NCBI RefSeq assembly: GCF_910592395.1
Contig: NC_088309.1
Coordinates: 14,386,599-14,450,598 of the forward strand
DNA: 64,000 bases
Direction: 5' to 3'
Origin: Lineus longissimus
Lineage: Eukaryota > Nemertea > Pilidiophora > Heteronemertea > Lineidae
The translations under genes and the position numbers were made by a program. Positions 31,746-41,690 of this stretch are shown here, piece by piece. The first letter of the stretch is position 1, and every line of letters begins with the position of its first letter. The notes under the pieces were generated by a model that worked only from the letters and a program-made list of their open reading frames with translations, was not told where the DNA came from and did no database searches.

Positions 31746-32443
31746 CTAATGCTGTAAAAATGCTATTTGATAGTTACTGATGTTCGCCTGAGCATCAGAA
31801 AACACGAATATGTGCATTTTGTATGGTCCCTTGCAAGATTTCTTTGTAAGAGACAACTTGATTCCATCCTTTGTGTTCTGAAGTCTCCTACCAGAACCGT
31901 GTAGACGATTGTCTTCTGTGCTTCTCAAGTCCAACCACAACCCGTAGTGATTTGATATTTCTCCATTGTCATGTAACAATCATTAGTTTTCTTCAAATCC
32001 TCAGACATGAAATGCTTCTTGATCTCCTTCCATTGATCCATCATTTTCATTCCTTCTGGGAACACTTGATTAGAAACACCCTCTATTGTAACCTGTACTT
32101 TAGTGATATTGGGGTTTTCGAACATCTCAGAAATTCGAGATCCATCGACATTATCAGACACGAATAGATGCTGATGCCTTTAATTGACATTCTTGGAAAA
32201 TTAATGTTCTCGTTGATTAACGTTTCATTGGAAGTAACATTGACTGTCTTGAAATGGTCTACCTAATCGTAAAAGATTGAGAAGCCAGAATTGTATCTGA
32301 TACTCAGTTGACTCGCTATCATCTTGTGACTTACTGTGTCGTAGTCAAAACAGATATTTTCAAGTTTGTAGTTCATATTAGCTGTAGTTGTGGTGACAAT
32401 GATCTCCTCCTTTGGTGCTAGTGTGATTTCAATGATAACGTCC
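31746..32443 (-). pseudogene. capsid-like gene fragment, inverted copy
   Basis: This is a minus-strand copy of the + strand gene at about 44500-45347, starting partway through it. It has the shared TAG (32265-32263), a frameshift, then the MSDNVDGSRISEMFENPN frame (32161-31925) and the final frame with LRSTEDN, LHGSGRRLQNTKDGIKL and HIFVFSDAQANI (31979-31746). See the + copy for interpretation. It has at least two frame changes and is not functional. Confidence 0.6.
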
Positions 32444-32445
32444 TC

Positions 32446-33152
32446 TTGAACTAGCCACTGGTTTTCCCCCAGCTACAGTTAGAAAGTATGACACACATGT
32501 TTGTCTAACTGAACTTTCATTTAGGCCTATAATGTTCAATTGCATTTTCAGGAGAGAAAAAAACGTCTGCTAGGCCCACCACCATCTTTTGGCAGACTGC
32601 CAGCCAGGAAATCGCATGTTGGCCATTTTTTCATTCTTTTCAAAAAGTTAAAATTTCCAGTCATATAAAAACTGGTAAAAACAAACGAATTGGTCCTTGA
32701 CCTTCACACATCCTGAACTCTAGATACTCATAACCAATGTGAAGATAATCTCATCTTATGACAACTTCAAATAGGGCCTGTGTGTGAGAGAAAACGAACT
32801 TTAACAGCAGTGCATGCTTGCACACTGATTGAACATGTTGAAATGATGCCGCAGGTCCAGTGACCTTGACCCTATAATTTATGCAAGTGCATAACATATG
32901 GGGTGCTGTTTGTGAAAATATCGAAAATATTGTTGGAAATAGGCTTAGTTTCTTGCCTCCGTTTTCCGAGTTATAACTTAGTGAATAACAATCACATTTT
33001 AATGTCATGAATGTTGTTGTGTTCATAGAAATTTTTAAAACTTCGGGTTTCCAGGACAATTCAAAAACCTTTTGAAAACTTTGTGACACAATGTAAAACA
33101 CTACACACTACAGTGGACCACTCCATCCTAATTGGTGTTACTGTTATTTCAG
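32446..33152 (+). other. Harbinger element 1, repeated Myb intron region
   Basis: This matches 26846-27535 closely (end of Myb exon 1 and its intron) with scattered differences. It marks the right-hand resumption of Harbinger sequence after the inverted virus-like segment. Confidence 0.75.
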
Positions 33153-33609
33153 ATAGTCAACATTCCCATGATTACAACGAGGAGCAGAGGGAGCTCATGA
33201 GACTTGTGGAAGAGGCCAGTGGGAGATGGGAATCGGAGCAAGAGCCGTCACAACCGGTGTCCACAGACTCGGAATTTAATGCAACAAAGAGATGGCCATC
33301 GCCATAGAGCAGAGGGGTGGCAAAGGGAAGAGCAAGGGGAAAGGGAAGGGGAAGAAGACGAGCAGTGCATCTACTCAACTTCCTGTAGATTGTGTCAAAA
33401 CATGCCGATGCATCTGCCCTGTCCAGCACGCTTTACTCTTAAAGGAACTGTCGAATGCCGTCCTGAATGAAAAGAAGATGAAACTGGAAATTTTTAAGTT
33501 GGAGAAAGATTTAAACTGTCATATCTTTACAACTCCAGAATTGCCATTTTCGTCTTCATTTCATTCCACAAAGAATGTCAAATATCATTTAAACCCTTCC
33601 TGTATTTGA
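33153..33609 (+). pseudogene. Harbinger Myb-like protein exon 2, frameshifted copy
   Basis: This is the same exon as 27536-27906, beginning after the TTTCAG acceptor. EEQRELMRLVEEASG and the GKSKGKGKGKK run are both present, but an indel near 33288-33292 (acaaagagatgg versus acaaaagaaatgg) shifts the frame between them. Relative to the other copies it also lacks a short segment before VDCVKTCRC. Exon 1 is absent from this side, so it cannot encode a full protein. Confidence 0.7.
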
Positions 33610-34093
33610 AGGAACTTTAATTATTTTATTATCACCCAAAATGTTACGTCTTACAGACACTTGTATATAAAGTTGAACGTCAAGAATAATATTTATCTAT
33701 CTATGAATTAATCTTTAAATCCTTTTCTTTTGCAGGATTCAGTTTCAAATTGCAGCAACACATACACGCCATACATCCATTAATTCCAATTTGTTAGTTA
33801 CTGTTTAGCTAAAGTGAATACTATCAGGTTTTTCATTGTGAATGTCAAGCAGGTTCAACATAAATATTGGTATGATTTAAGATCTGAAAAATTTGTTTTT
33901 GGAAGAAATAACTCATAAAAGATATGCTGGTGTATCTGTGATGCTTGTTTTGAAAGTAAATCTTACTGCATACACTCAGTGAACCCTGTATGTGTATTTG
34001 AAGTTTGCTTATTGGAAGAAACGTTCAGTGGCAAATTTCCGCATAGCAAACCCATCATTGGGACCCTGGTAGACATGTCTTTGTCGTGGTTCA
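33610..34093 (+). other. Harbinger intergenic region
   Basis: This is the reverse complement of 37860-38350 in Harbinger element 2. It is the shared noncoding 3' region between the convergent Myb-like and transposase genes. Confidence 0.65.
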
Positions 34094-35020
34094 TGTGGGA
34101 GCGGTCAGAGAAAAAAACTCTAAGTCGTAGATTCGGCAGCAGTAGCAGCAGATTTACTGTAAATAAGGAAAAGCGCAAATAAACACAAGTACAAATAATT
34201 GACAAAGAATGCAAATCACAAGATGATAACAAGATCTAAATCACAGGACAATCAGAAAGGGGACCAGAGACCAGAGACAATTATATAGTAAACACTTTCT
34301 TGTTTAGATATAAAAGGTGTAAAAGATATAAAGGGTACCAGAGAAGGTTATGCACAAGCCGGAGAAAATCTCGTGAACATAAAACAGAAAATCCAAATTT
34401 AAATGAAGTTTGAGACCAGAGACAAGATAAGGACACAACGTCCCCTGGCCGGTTTTACAGTATCATACAGGACACAAATTCCCCACCACATGTAAACAAA
34501 AACATCACCTGACTAAACTATTAGATCAGGGAGACACAATTTAAATAACAAAGAAGGACAGTCCTTCAGGGCTCACCCCAGTTGACCTTTAAAGCAATAT
34601 TACATAATACAACACGGTGTGGGCCTACACACAACTGAAAATGCTGGTGAGGACAACAGGCAGGAGAGGCACTGAATAAATCCTTCCTAACCAACTAAAT
34701 ACAGTACAAAATATAATTCAAATGGCCTAAATAGCTTCTATTCATATTGTGCAAACTTACCAAGCGTTAGAGGGCTAAAAATGACTGCTCCTCACAGAAA
34801 TAAAGACATAGTAAGAAAGATAAATCTAGAAAAGGACTTGAAATGTTGAACTAAAAACATAATAGAAGGCAGAAAGGGGTCTTCCCAACCAAAAACAAGG
34901 ACTAAAGTGACCTGGAATCCAGAGATGGGACAGGGAACCAGTTTAGGGTTCCATGTCCCTTACAAAGTGCTGAAGTGTGGGAAATTTAAACTGAAAATGT
35001 AAAATGGCCATTACAGTTCA
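34089..35020. mobile_element. solo LTR (34094-35015) with 5-bp TSD gttca
   Basis: This 922-bp segment begins TGTGGGAGCGG and ends GGCCATTACA (TG...CA). It is flanked exactly by gttca at 34089-34093 and 35016-35020. The corresponding position in Harbinger element 2 (around 37775-37783, 'gagaaccac') is uninterrupted, giving an independent empty site. No internal region remains. One end (cgctcc..caca in reverse) resembles the end of the solo LTR at 16146, so the two may be related and this one may be in minus orientation. Confidence 0.82.
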
Positions 35021-35180
35021 CGCCTTGGACGTCCTAACAGCGGCTCTCTTCTCTCTATAGCAATATTGTGCAGGACACAACAAGCAATGATGATTTTGCA
35101 TGTTCTGTCAGGACGCATTCGGATTTCCCCATGAAGACAATGAAATCGTCTCTTCATCACCCCAAAACAACGCTCGATGT
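35016..35180 (-). pseudogene. C-terminal fragment of Harbinger transposase (element 1)
   Basis: This encodes [20 protein letters not shown] and [17 protein letters not shown], the last catalytic (E) helix and downstream region of a PIF/Harbinger transposase. It matches 37620-37780 in the other element. Everything upstream (both catalytic Asp) is missing, and the solo LTR interrupts the C-terminus. Confidence 0.8.
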
Positions 35181-35243
35181 AAATAATACTTAGCCTGCTG
35201 AATCTATATCGTTTTCTTAACCCTTCATGATCATATACATGTA

Positions 35244-35433
35244 TGTGACCCGTCACAGCAAAACCAGGCGCATGTCGCACAGAAGATGATCCTAAATGAC
35301 ACCAGGAGATAATGGAAGAAATAGGTGTGCTCGTATTTTACAAAAGGCAGACAATAGAGAAATGAACAAACAGTCCGTCTCAACCTGCCAAGCTCAGAGC
35401 GACATGCGCCTGATTTTGCTGTGACGGGTCACA
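35244..35433. mobile_element. foldback MITE related to 21474-21693
   Basis: Ends are inverted (gtgacccgtcacagcaaaac ... gttttgctgtgacgggtcac type, with one mismatch) with tat/ata flanks. Arms continue with AGGCGCATGTCGC. It is noncoding. It sits just inside the right end of Harbinger element 1. Confidence 0.78.
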
Positions 35434-35534
35434 TATATCCAAATCATTCTCTCTATGCCGGAAAGTTTTGGGTTTTTTCATCAAATTCGGAAACAGGAGC
35501 ATTCTGTGCGCGGCCACAAGAGTTGTCAGTGGTT

Positions 35535-35706
35535 TTTTAGGTTTATCGGTGCTCAAAAGCACCGTTAAATATATCGGTGGTTTTGTCGGCAGTTCGAGCT
35601 TGTCGGAGCTTCTAACAACCCAAAACTGTCGGTGGTTAAAGTTATCGGTGGTTTGTCGGCAAACTATCCACCGACAAGAGATATCGGTGCTTTGAACAAC
35701 CGGGCC
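35535..35706 (+). repeat. right terminal region of Harbinger element 1
   Basis: This is an array of at least six 'atcggtg', 'tcggtggtt' and 'gtcgg' motifs ending at gaacaaccgggcc, inverted relative to the left end. It is a likely transposase/Myb binding array (inference). Confidence 0.7.
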
Positions 35707-35865
35707 CAGGTTTATGAAAATAGAACACCACCAATGTTCAGTCAAGACTGGAATACTACTGGTATGGATAAGCTAAAGTGGAGTTCAGGGTGGACTAAAG
35801 ATAATCTTAATAAACACAAGCATGTGTTTTTTTCTCCAAACCAGAAACCTACTCAAACATATCAG
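35707..35865 (+). pseudogene. virus-like gene fragment between the two Harbinger elements
   Basis: This open segment of about 50 codons (MFSQDWNTTGMDKLKW ... NKHKHVFFSPNQKP) shows no Harbinger similarity. By position it is the host virus-like element, flanked on the left by Harbinger 1 and on the right by the cag target of Harbinger 2. It is probably part of the same or next virus-like gene as 25604-26135. Confidence 0.5.
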
Positions 35866-36072
35866 GGCCCGGTTGTTCACCATATAACGGGGATTCCCAA
35901 AGACCTTGTCACCAGGAGTACTTCATGCGCACAACAATGCACACTACTAATATGAAAAACTCTCACCTGCGGTTCAGGTAGCCACCCTGTAGACAAGTTA
36001 GATTTTTCCGCGGATTTCCGCGGAATCCGCGTTTTATAACAGCCGAACAAAAGCCTCTCTGCTGAAAGGCAA

Positions 36073-37857
36073 GTGATGTTAGCCCTTCGCTTCTACGCCT
36101 CAGGGTCTTTTCTCCAAATCGTTGGAGATTTACAGAGATACGATAAGGGCACAGCAAGCAAAATTGTCGTGGCAGTTAGTAATGCTCTGGTTGGCATCAA
36201 AGATGACTTTATCAAATGGCCCACAGAACTGGACGAGTGCAGAAAAATTCACACATGATTCTATGAAATGGTTGGGTTTCCAGAAGTCATCAAATGCGTT
36301 GATGGTACCCACATTAAGATACAGTCACCATCAACCCCACTGTGGTTTCGTGAAAATGGAGAAGGCCCTAATAAACTGACCTACGAGTCTTGCTTCACCA
36401 CCCGTAGGCAGTACCACAGTATCAACACACAGGGAATCTGTGACCACAGAGGTAAGTTGAACACAGGCCTACTGCTTGTACTCTAGCAGTCAGTGAAATG
36501 AGTGCGAATGTATCTTAACCATTGACTTGTGTACATCATGTACATCATGTACATCATGTACATATACTGTCACCACCTGCACTACACTCGCTCATTTCAT
36601 GATTTCTGTGGCTATTTGGCACCTGAAAACTGATCAAACGCACAGAAAAGCGCTTTGTAAACATACATCCACTTACATACTGCGTACCTACTCTGCCAGA
36701 TCATTAATTTGGGAAGAAACCATGCGATTTTGTGTGTCAGAACACTCATGACAGTGTGTGATAGCACAAATTTCATGGTATATGGGATGACATATCTTTC
36801 AAAATCGTAACTACAGTGTGATTCAAAAAAAGAAATGTTTATCAATTTCTGTATAATATTTATCTAAACTAAAAATCTAATGAAAGCTTGATCTATGAAT
36901 AGGTCCTGCGATGCTTATCATTCTAAAGCTCAATCAAAAAAACTTAAAGGGGGACTATAGGCAGGAGCAGGAAGCTATTAAATTGGTCACCTTCAGAAGA
37001 CTTACACAGTTAGGGCACTGGGTCATGTTTGATTCAGCACTAAATATATTCCTCATACAAGGGTGAATAGGTTTGACGTACTGTGAGATGGGAGAGACCC
37101 CTATTGACCACTGTGTGTAACTTCATCTTGCCTACCAGCCACTGCCTAGAGAGTCCCTTAAGGGGAGACTGCATAGCAGAAAGTCATTGATCTTACTGGA
37201 ATATTCTAGGCCTACAGAAAATAGGCAATACTGACGCTGATGTCTAAGGCCAAGTTAGATAGTAGTGGGACAGGAGACTGAGAGACATCCTTGCCCCTAT
37301 CCTCTTCTTTGTGTGACTGTGGTACTTATCACTGCCCAAGGATCTCTATAAGGATACTTAGATAAAACTACTAAACATTCTTTTTAACTTATTGCAGGGA
37401 AACTTATGAATGTGGTAGCTCGCTGGCCTGGAGCCACACATGACTCCCGCATCTTCAAGGAGAGCGAAATCGGACAGAACCTCTCCGAGAACAACATGCA
37501 AGAAGGCTATCTGTTGGGAGATTCCGGCGATCCGTGTAAGCGGTTTCTTTTAACCCCCTATCTGACGCCCACAACAGGTGCTGAGAAACGCTATAACTCA
37601 GCTCAGAATAAGACACGCAATTCCATCGAGCGTTGTTTTGGGGTGATGAAGAGACGATTTCATTGTCTTCATGGGGAAATCCGCATGCTTCCTGACAGAA
37701 CATGCAAAATGCTTGTTGTGTCCTGCACAATATTGTCATAGACAGAAGAGAGCCGCTGTTAGGACGTCCAAAGAGAGAACCACGACAAAGACATGTCTAC
37801 CAGGGTCCCAGTGATGGGTTTGCTATGCGGAAATTTGTCACTGAACGATTCTTCTAA
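36073..37857 (+). pseudogene. PIF/Harbinger transposase, two exons, with in-frame TGA and late frameshift
   Basis: This is a DDE transposase of the PIF/Harbinger superfamily. Exon 1 (36073-36451) contains [11 protein letters not shown] and the first catalytic Asp in VIKCVDGTHIKI (36301). An in-frame TGA interrupts it at 36256-36258. The donor is AGAG/GTAAGT at 36452 and the acceptor TTGCAG at 37397. Exon 2 has VVARWPGATHDSRIF, the second Asp in LLGDSGDPC (37520) and the catalytic Glu in [12 protein letters not shown] (37628). A frame change near 37725 closes the frame at 37741; the expected C-terminus ([14 protein letters not shown]) continues in another frame to TAA at 37855. An upstream N-terminal exon is not evident. 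Confidence 0.82.
36452..37397 (+). other. transposase intron with 9-bp tandem repeat
   Basis: This 946-bp intron is bounded by GTAAGT and TTGCAG. It contains about four tandem copies of 'gtacatcat' at 36531-36562. No other feature was seen. Confidence 0.6.
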
Positions 37858-38387
37858 TAGGCAAACTTCAACAATCCATATCATTTTGACGGAGTATGCC
37901 CCCTCTCTCTAAATACACATTCAGGGTTCACCGAGTGTATGCAGTAAGATTTACTTTCAAAACAAGCATCACAGATACACCACCATATCTTTTATGAGTT
38001 ATTTCTTCCAAAAACAAATTTTTCTGATCTTAGATCATACCAATTTTAATGTTGAACCTGCTTGACATTCACAATGAAAAACCTGATGGTATTCACTTTA
38101 GCTAAACAGTAACTAACAAATTGGATTTCATGGATGTATGGCGTGTATGTGTTGCTGCAATTTGAAACTGAATCCTGCAAAAGAAAAGGATTTAAAGAAT
38201 AATTCATAGATAAATAAATATTATTCTTGACGTTCAACTTTATATACAAGTGTCTGTAAGACGTAACATTTTGGGTGTTAATATAATAATTACAGTTCCT
38301 TCAAATACAGGAAGGGTTTAAATGACATTTGACATTCTTTGTGGAATGAAATGAAGACGAAAGTGGCAATTCTGGAGTTGTAAAGAT
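37858..38387. other. intergenic region between convergent Harbinger genes
   Basis: This noncoding stretch is shared, inverted, with 33610-34093 of element 1. Confidence 0.5.
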
Positions 38388-39962
38388 CTAACAGTTTAAA
38401 TCTTCCTCCAACTTCAAAATTTCCAGTTTTATCTTCTTTTCATTCAGGGCGGCATTTGACAGTTCCTTTAAGAGTAGAGCGTACTGGACAGGGCAGATGC
38501 ATCGGCATGTTTTGACACAATCTACAGTCGACAACTGTCCATCAGTAGGAAGTTGAGTAGACGCACTGCTTGTCTTCTTCCCCTTCCCTTTCCCCTTGCT
38601 CTTCCCTTTTCCGCCCCTTCGCTCTATGGCGATGGCCATTTCTTTTGTGGCATTGAATTCAGAGTCTGTGGATACCGGTTGTGACGGCTCTTGCTCCGAC
38701 TCCCATCTTCCACTGGCCTCTTCCACAAGTCTCATGAGCTCCCTCTGCTCCTCGTTGTTATCATGGGAATGTTGACTATCTGAAATAACAGTAACACCAA
38801 CTTGGATGGAGTGGTCCACTGTAGTGTGTAGTGTTTTACATTGTGTCACGAAGTTTTCAAAATGTTTTTGAATTGTCCTGGAAACCCGAAGTTTTGAAAA
38901 TTTCTATGAACACAACAACATTCATGACATTAAAATGTGATTGTTATTCACTAAGTATTAACTAGGAAAACGGAGGCAAGAAACTAAGCCTATTTCCAAA
39001 AATGTTTTCGATATTTTCACAAACAGCAAACCATATGTTATGCACTTGCATAAATTATAGGGTCTAGGTCACTGGACCGGCGGCATCATTTCAACATGTT
39101 CAATCAGTGTGCGAGCATGCACTGCAGTTAAAGTTCGTTTTCTCTCTCACTCAGGCCCTACCTGAAATTGTCATGAGATGAGATTATCTTCACATTGGTC
39201 ATGAGTATCTAGAGTTCAAGATGTGTGAAGGTCAAGGACCAATTCGTTTGTTTTTACCAGTTTTTATGACCGAAATTTTAACTTTTTGAAAAGAATCAAA
39301 AAATGGCCGACATGCGATTTCCTGGCTGGCAGTCTGCCAAAAGATGGTGGTGGGCCTAGCAGTCGTTTTTTTTACCTGAAAATGCACTTGAACATTATAG
39401 GCCTAAATGAAAGTTAAATTAGACAAATCTGCGTGTCATACCTTCTAACTGTGTAGGTGGGGGAAAACCGGTGGCTAGTTGAACCAGCATCTCTGGGTCT
39501 GTCTTGGAAGACCCGTTTGATCTGGCATTTGGTGCTGTTGGCAGTGCTGCTGATGTTGATGGCACTGCAGATTCCAAACCACCAGAGATTCCAACCAAAA
39601 AGGCTCACAATCTTTTCTGACACGGGATCTAACGGTCGTGGGCCTGGTCCACCTCCAGTCTTCCTCTTCTCTCTCTTTTCCTTAACAATCTTGTTCTTCG
39701 CTTCACTTGTCAGCCCTTGCCACTTGCACTTGATCTCCCTCCAGGTTCTTTGTTCCACCCTCTGGGCATAAATTTGTCTAAAAATATTATACCAAACGCT
39801 CTTCTTCAACTTGTTGGTGACGGTGTTTGTCAACTTTGACGTTAAGAACTTGATGTGTGGCTCAGCTAAGTCGAGCAGCAGAGCCACCTCTTTATCGGTA
39901 AAGTTCTTCTTCCTAACAATTTTACCATTCTCTTCTGCAGCAGACAGCTCTTGGTCAGACAT
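38388..39962 (-). CDS. Harbinger Myb/SANT-like DNA-binding protein (element 2)
   Basis: Exon 1 runs from ATG 39962 (MSDQELSAAEENG) to about 39430 with the same Myb/SANT-like trihelix as element 1 (FTDKEVALLLDLAEP, WREIKCKWQGLTS). Exon 2 runs from 38779 (after a TTTCAG acceptor) to the TAA/TAG region at 38388 and ends LEEDLNC. Relative to element 1, exon 1 has a frame disturbance after KIVSLFG, where the Gly/Ser-rich linker is read in another frame, so the protein is probably altered there. Family role: binds subterminal repeats and assists the transposase. It converges with the transposase gene. Confidence 0.75.
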
Positions 39963-39999
39963 TTTTTTTGTGATACAGGAAGTGAGATGACAAGGTGCA

Positions 40000-40166
40000 A
40001 TGTGGGATAATCCACTGACAAATCCACTGACAACTAAAAGGGCCTAAAAATTGGCTTTGAGCAACTCATACTTGTCGGTGGATTACCTATCGGCCGACAA
40101 CTGATTTTTATCCACCGACAACACTTATCGACGGATAACCTTATCGGTGCTGCGAACAACCAGGCC
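40000..40166 (+). repeat. right terminal inverted repeat of Harbinger element 2
   Basis: This is the mirror image of 26136-26300, with the same 'ccaccgaca', 'atcggcc' and 'gtcggtgg' motif array, ending caggcc before the cag target duplication. Confidence 0.75.
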
Positions 40167-40175
40167 CAGATGTTT

Positions 40176-40466
40176 ATGATTAAAAAATCTAAAGGTTTAA
40201 GTAATCCTGGGATACAGAGGTTGAATGACACTATCAGGACATATGTTTACTGTATTCTTGGAGCACAAGCAGAGACTAGAACACCGATAGTTGGAACACC
40301 CGGGACAGAATCAGATGCTCAGAAGGAGTTTAACAAGCTGCTAAGGAATTCGATAGATCAACACCCTGATATTCCGAACTCAATTCGAAGGTACCAGGAT
40401 GCAGTTTCCAAAACACGCACAAGACTAGATTATGTAATAGGACCTGGCCTGTACATCGTAGGGTAA
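40176..40466 (+). CDS. virus-like element gene B (unknown)
   Basis: This is an open frame from ATG 40176. It is helical and charged, with NPGIQRLNDTIRTYVYCILG, then TPIVGTPGTESDAQKEF and IRRYQDAVSKTRTRLDYVIG. It directly follows the cag target duplication of Harbinger 2, so its true N-terminus may lie before the insertion, in 35707-35865. I recall the motif combination from repetitive virus-like elements in cnidarians and hemichordates but cannot name a function. No membrane segment is visible. Confidence 0.45.
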   Translation: MIKKSKGLSNPGIQRLNDTIRTYVYCILGAQAETRTPIVGTPGTESDAQKEFNKLLRNSIDQHPDIPNSIRRYQDAVSKTRTRLDYVIGPGLYIVG

Positions 40467-40469
40467 GGC

Positions 40470-40887
40470 ATGGTACTTGATATCGTTAAGGTACATAACT
40501 ACAATAACAACATATTGATAGCTCCAAGTAATGCTAAACCTGGTAGGAATGATATTAATAAAGAGAAGATAATAGCGCCACCACTAATGGAAGGCCATAG
40601 TGCTAAGCTAACAAGGGTTAAGACTGATTTTGAGACAGTTAAGGATGCTCCTGTTGAAACTCCTACTCGAGCTATGCTCTCAGGACGAAGCCCTACTGCC
40701 GCTACGCTCTCGGGACAAAGTGCAATTGGAAAATAGACAGAATGATGTTAATACTAGTACTGCTAGTAGATCTATTACTGATGTTGTTACTCCTGCTACT
40801 ATTGAAAAGGATGATGATACCCATGAGTCAATTAAATTCATTCTTTACATTGTGGTTGGAACAGTCATTGTTTTTATGATTAGATAA
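40470..40887 (+). pseudogene. virus-like element gene C, C-terminal membrane anchor, frameshifted
   Basis: This starts at ATG 40470 (MVLDIVKVHNYNNNILIAPS). The first frame ends at 40736 after an insertion-like repeat (RAMLSGRSPTAATLSGQS). The second frame (to 40887) carries NDVNTSTASRSITDVV and a C-terminal hydrophobic segment (FILYIVVGTVIVFMI). If joined it would be a ~130-residue tail-anchored protein. The frame change coincides with the short 'gctctcaggac' repeat, which may have caused it. Confidence 0.45.
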
Positions 40888-40895
40888 TTTCAGAG

Positions 40896-41690
40896 ATGAT
40901 AAATATGGCTGAGGGAGGTGAAGAGTTTGAAATGGGTGATCTGAGGGACGTTACCTTTAGACAACCACTTGATGACACTATTGATACTAGTATTTCCAAT
41001 AGAATGAGTGATGATGATGCAACAACTTACAACACTAATCTAGGAAATTCAAGTGCTTTGACTACAGAGACTTCATTCTCTACACCAGAAAGAGTAAGAA
41101 GTACTGCACCAGAACTGATGGAAAAAGAATCATAGTACACAGCTATTGAGGATAAACTTGATAAAGCAATGAAAGGAATAGGATGAAATTATGACAAGAA
41201 TAAACTAAGTAATCTAGCACCAAGAATCAAAGTGCAAGAATCAAAGGGAAGGTAAAGAACTTTTCTTTAGTGTGGCAAAGGAAGAACTCATAGATTTTAC
41301 AGAGAAACAAAAACAAAACGATAATTTTATTGTTATCAAAAATGCTAATGGGGAAGAGACTGGGGGGATGCTCCGTGTGACGAAAAGGGAGGGTGAGTTC
41401 TGTGCAGAGAACACACAAAAAAGAGATTTTGATGTTTAATTTCTAAGAACGATTAAAGGACGAATTGAACCTGATCCAGCAGCACCCACTACATCAGCAC
41501 CTATGGAACGTAATAGAAGTGTAACACAACCTCAGTTAGAAGTAAGTGAAACACAGACACTCATTGATGAGGTAAACATTTCATCAAAACCCATAGATAG
41601 GTTGATAGATGCAACTGATGATGAACTCAAATCACTAGACGCAAGGGCCAAAAGCGCCGCGTAGCGGCAAAAAATCGAAGCTGGCGAAAC
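40896..41690 (+). pseudogene. virus-like element gene D, acidic, multiply frameshifted
   Basis: The first frame (MAEGGEEFEMGDLRDVTFRQ) runs to a stop at 41135. Coding-like sequence continues in shifted frames: AIEDKLDKAMKGIG near 41150, then FTEKQKQNDNFIVIKNANG near 41300, then PMERNRSVTQPQLEVSETQ and ATDDELKSLDARA up to 41690. It is rich in Asp, Glu, Ser and Thr with no recognised domain. It is cut by an unrelated segment at about 41691. Confidence 0.4.

Larger units (their letters stand above)
27908..32443 (-). mobile_element. inverted segment of the virus-like element (contains a nested LINE)
   Basis: Read on the minus strand from 32443 downward, this matches the + strand sequence at about 44640-45885 nearly base for base (capsid-like gene, small membrane gene, start of the next gene). 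It then continues past the point where the + copy ends. It shares stop codons with the + copy (TAG at 44825 / 32265; TAA at 45489 / 31601), so both descend from an already inactivated sequence. It is joined to Harbinger sequence at both ends with a few bases of microhomology. Confidence 0.8.
26136..35706 (+). mobile_element. Harbinger element 1 (TIR to TIR), broken by nested insertions
   Basis: The left terminus (cctggttgttcaaagcaccg) and right terminus (...gaacaaccgggcc) are inverted copies of the same end, each followed inward by a 'tcggtgg/gtcgg' motif array. Internal order is Myb-like gene (+) on the left and transposase remnant (-) on the right, the mirror of Harbinger element 2. The right side is followed by cag at 35707, but the left flank shows no clean matching target duplication. 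Inside lie an inverted virus-like segment (27908-32443), a solo LTR and a foldback MITE. About 1.06 kb of Harbinger sequence (26846-27907) is present again at 32446-33507 on the other side of the virus-like segment. Confidence 0.7.
35863..40169 (+). mobile_element. Harbinger element 2 (35866-40166), TSD cag
   Basis: This 4301-bp element has ends GGCCCGGTTGTTC...GAACAACCAGGCC and a 3-bp target duplication cag at 35863-35865 and 40167-40169. It carries a two-exon transposase (+) and a two-exon Myb-like gene (-) in convergent arrangement, the standard PIF/Harbinger layout. It is full-length by structure, but both genes carry disabling changes. Confidence 0.88.
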
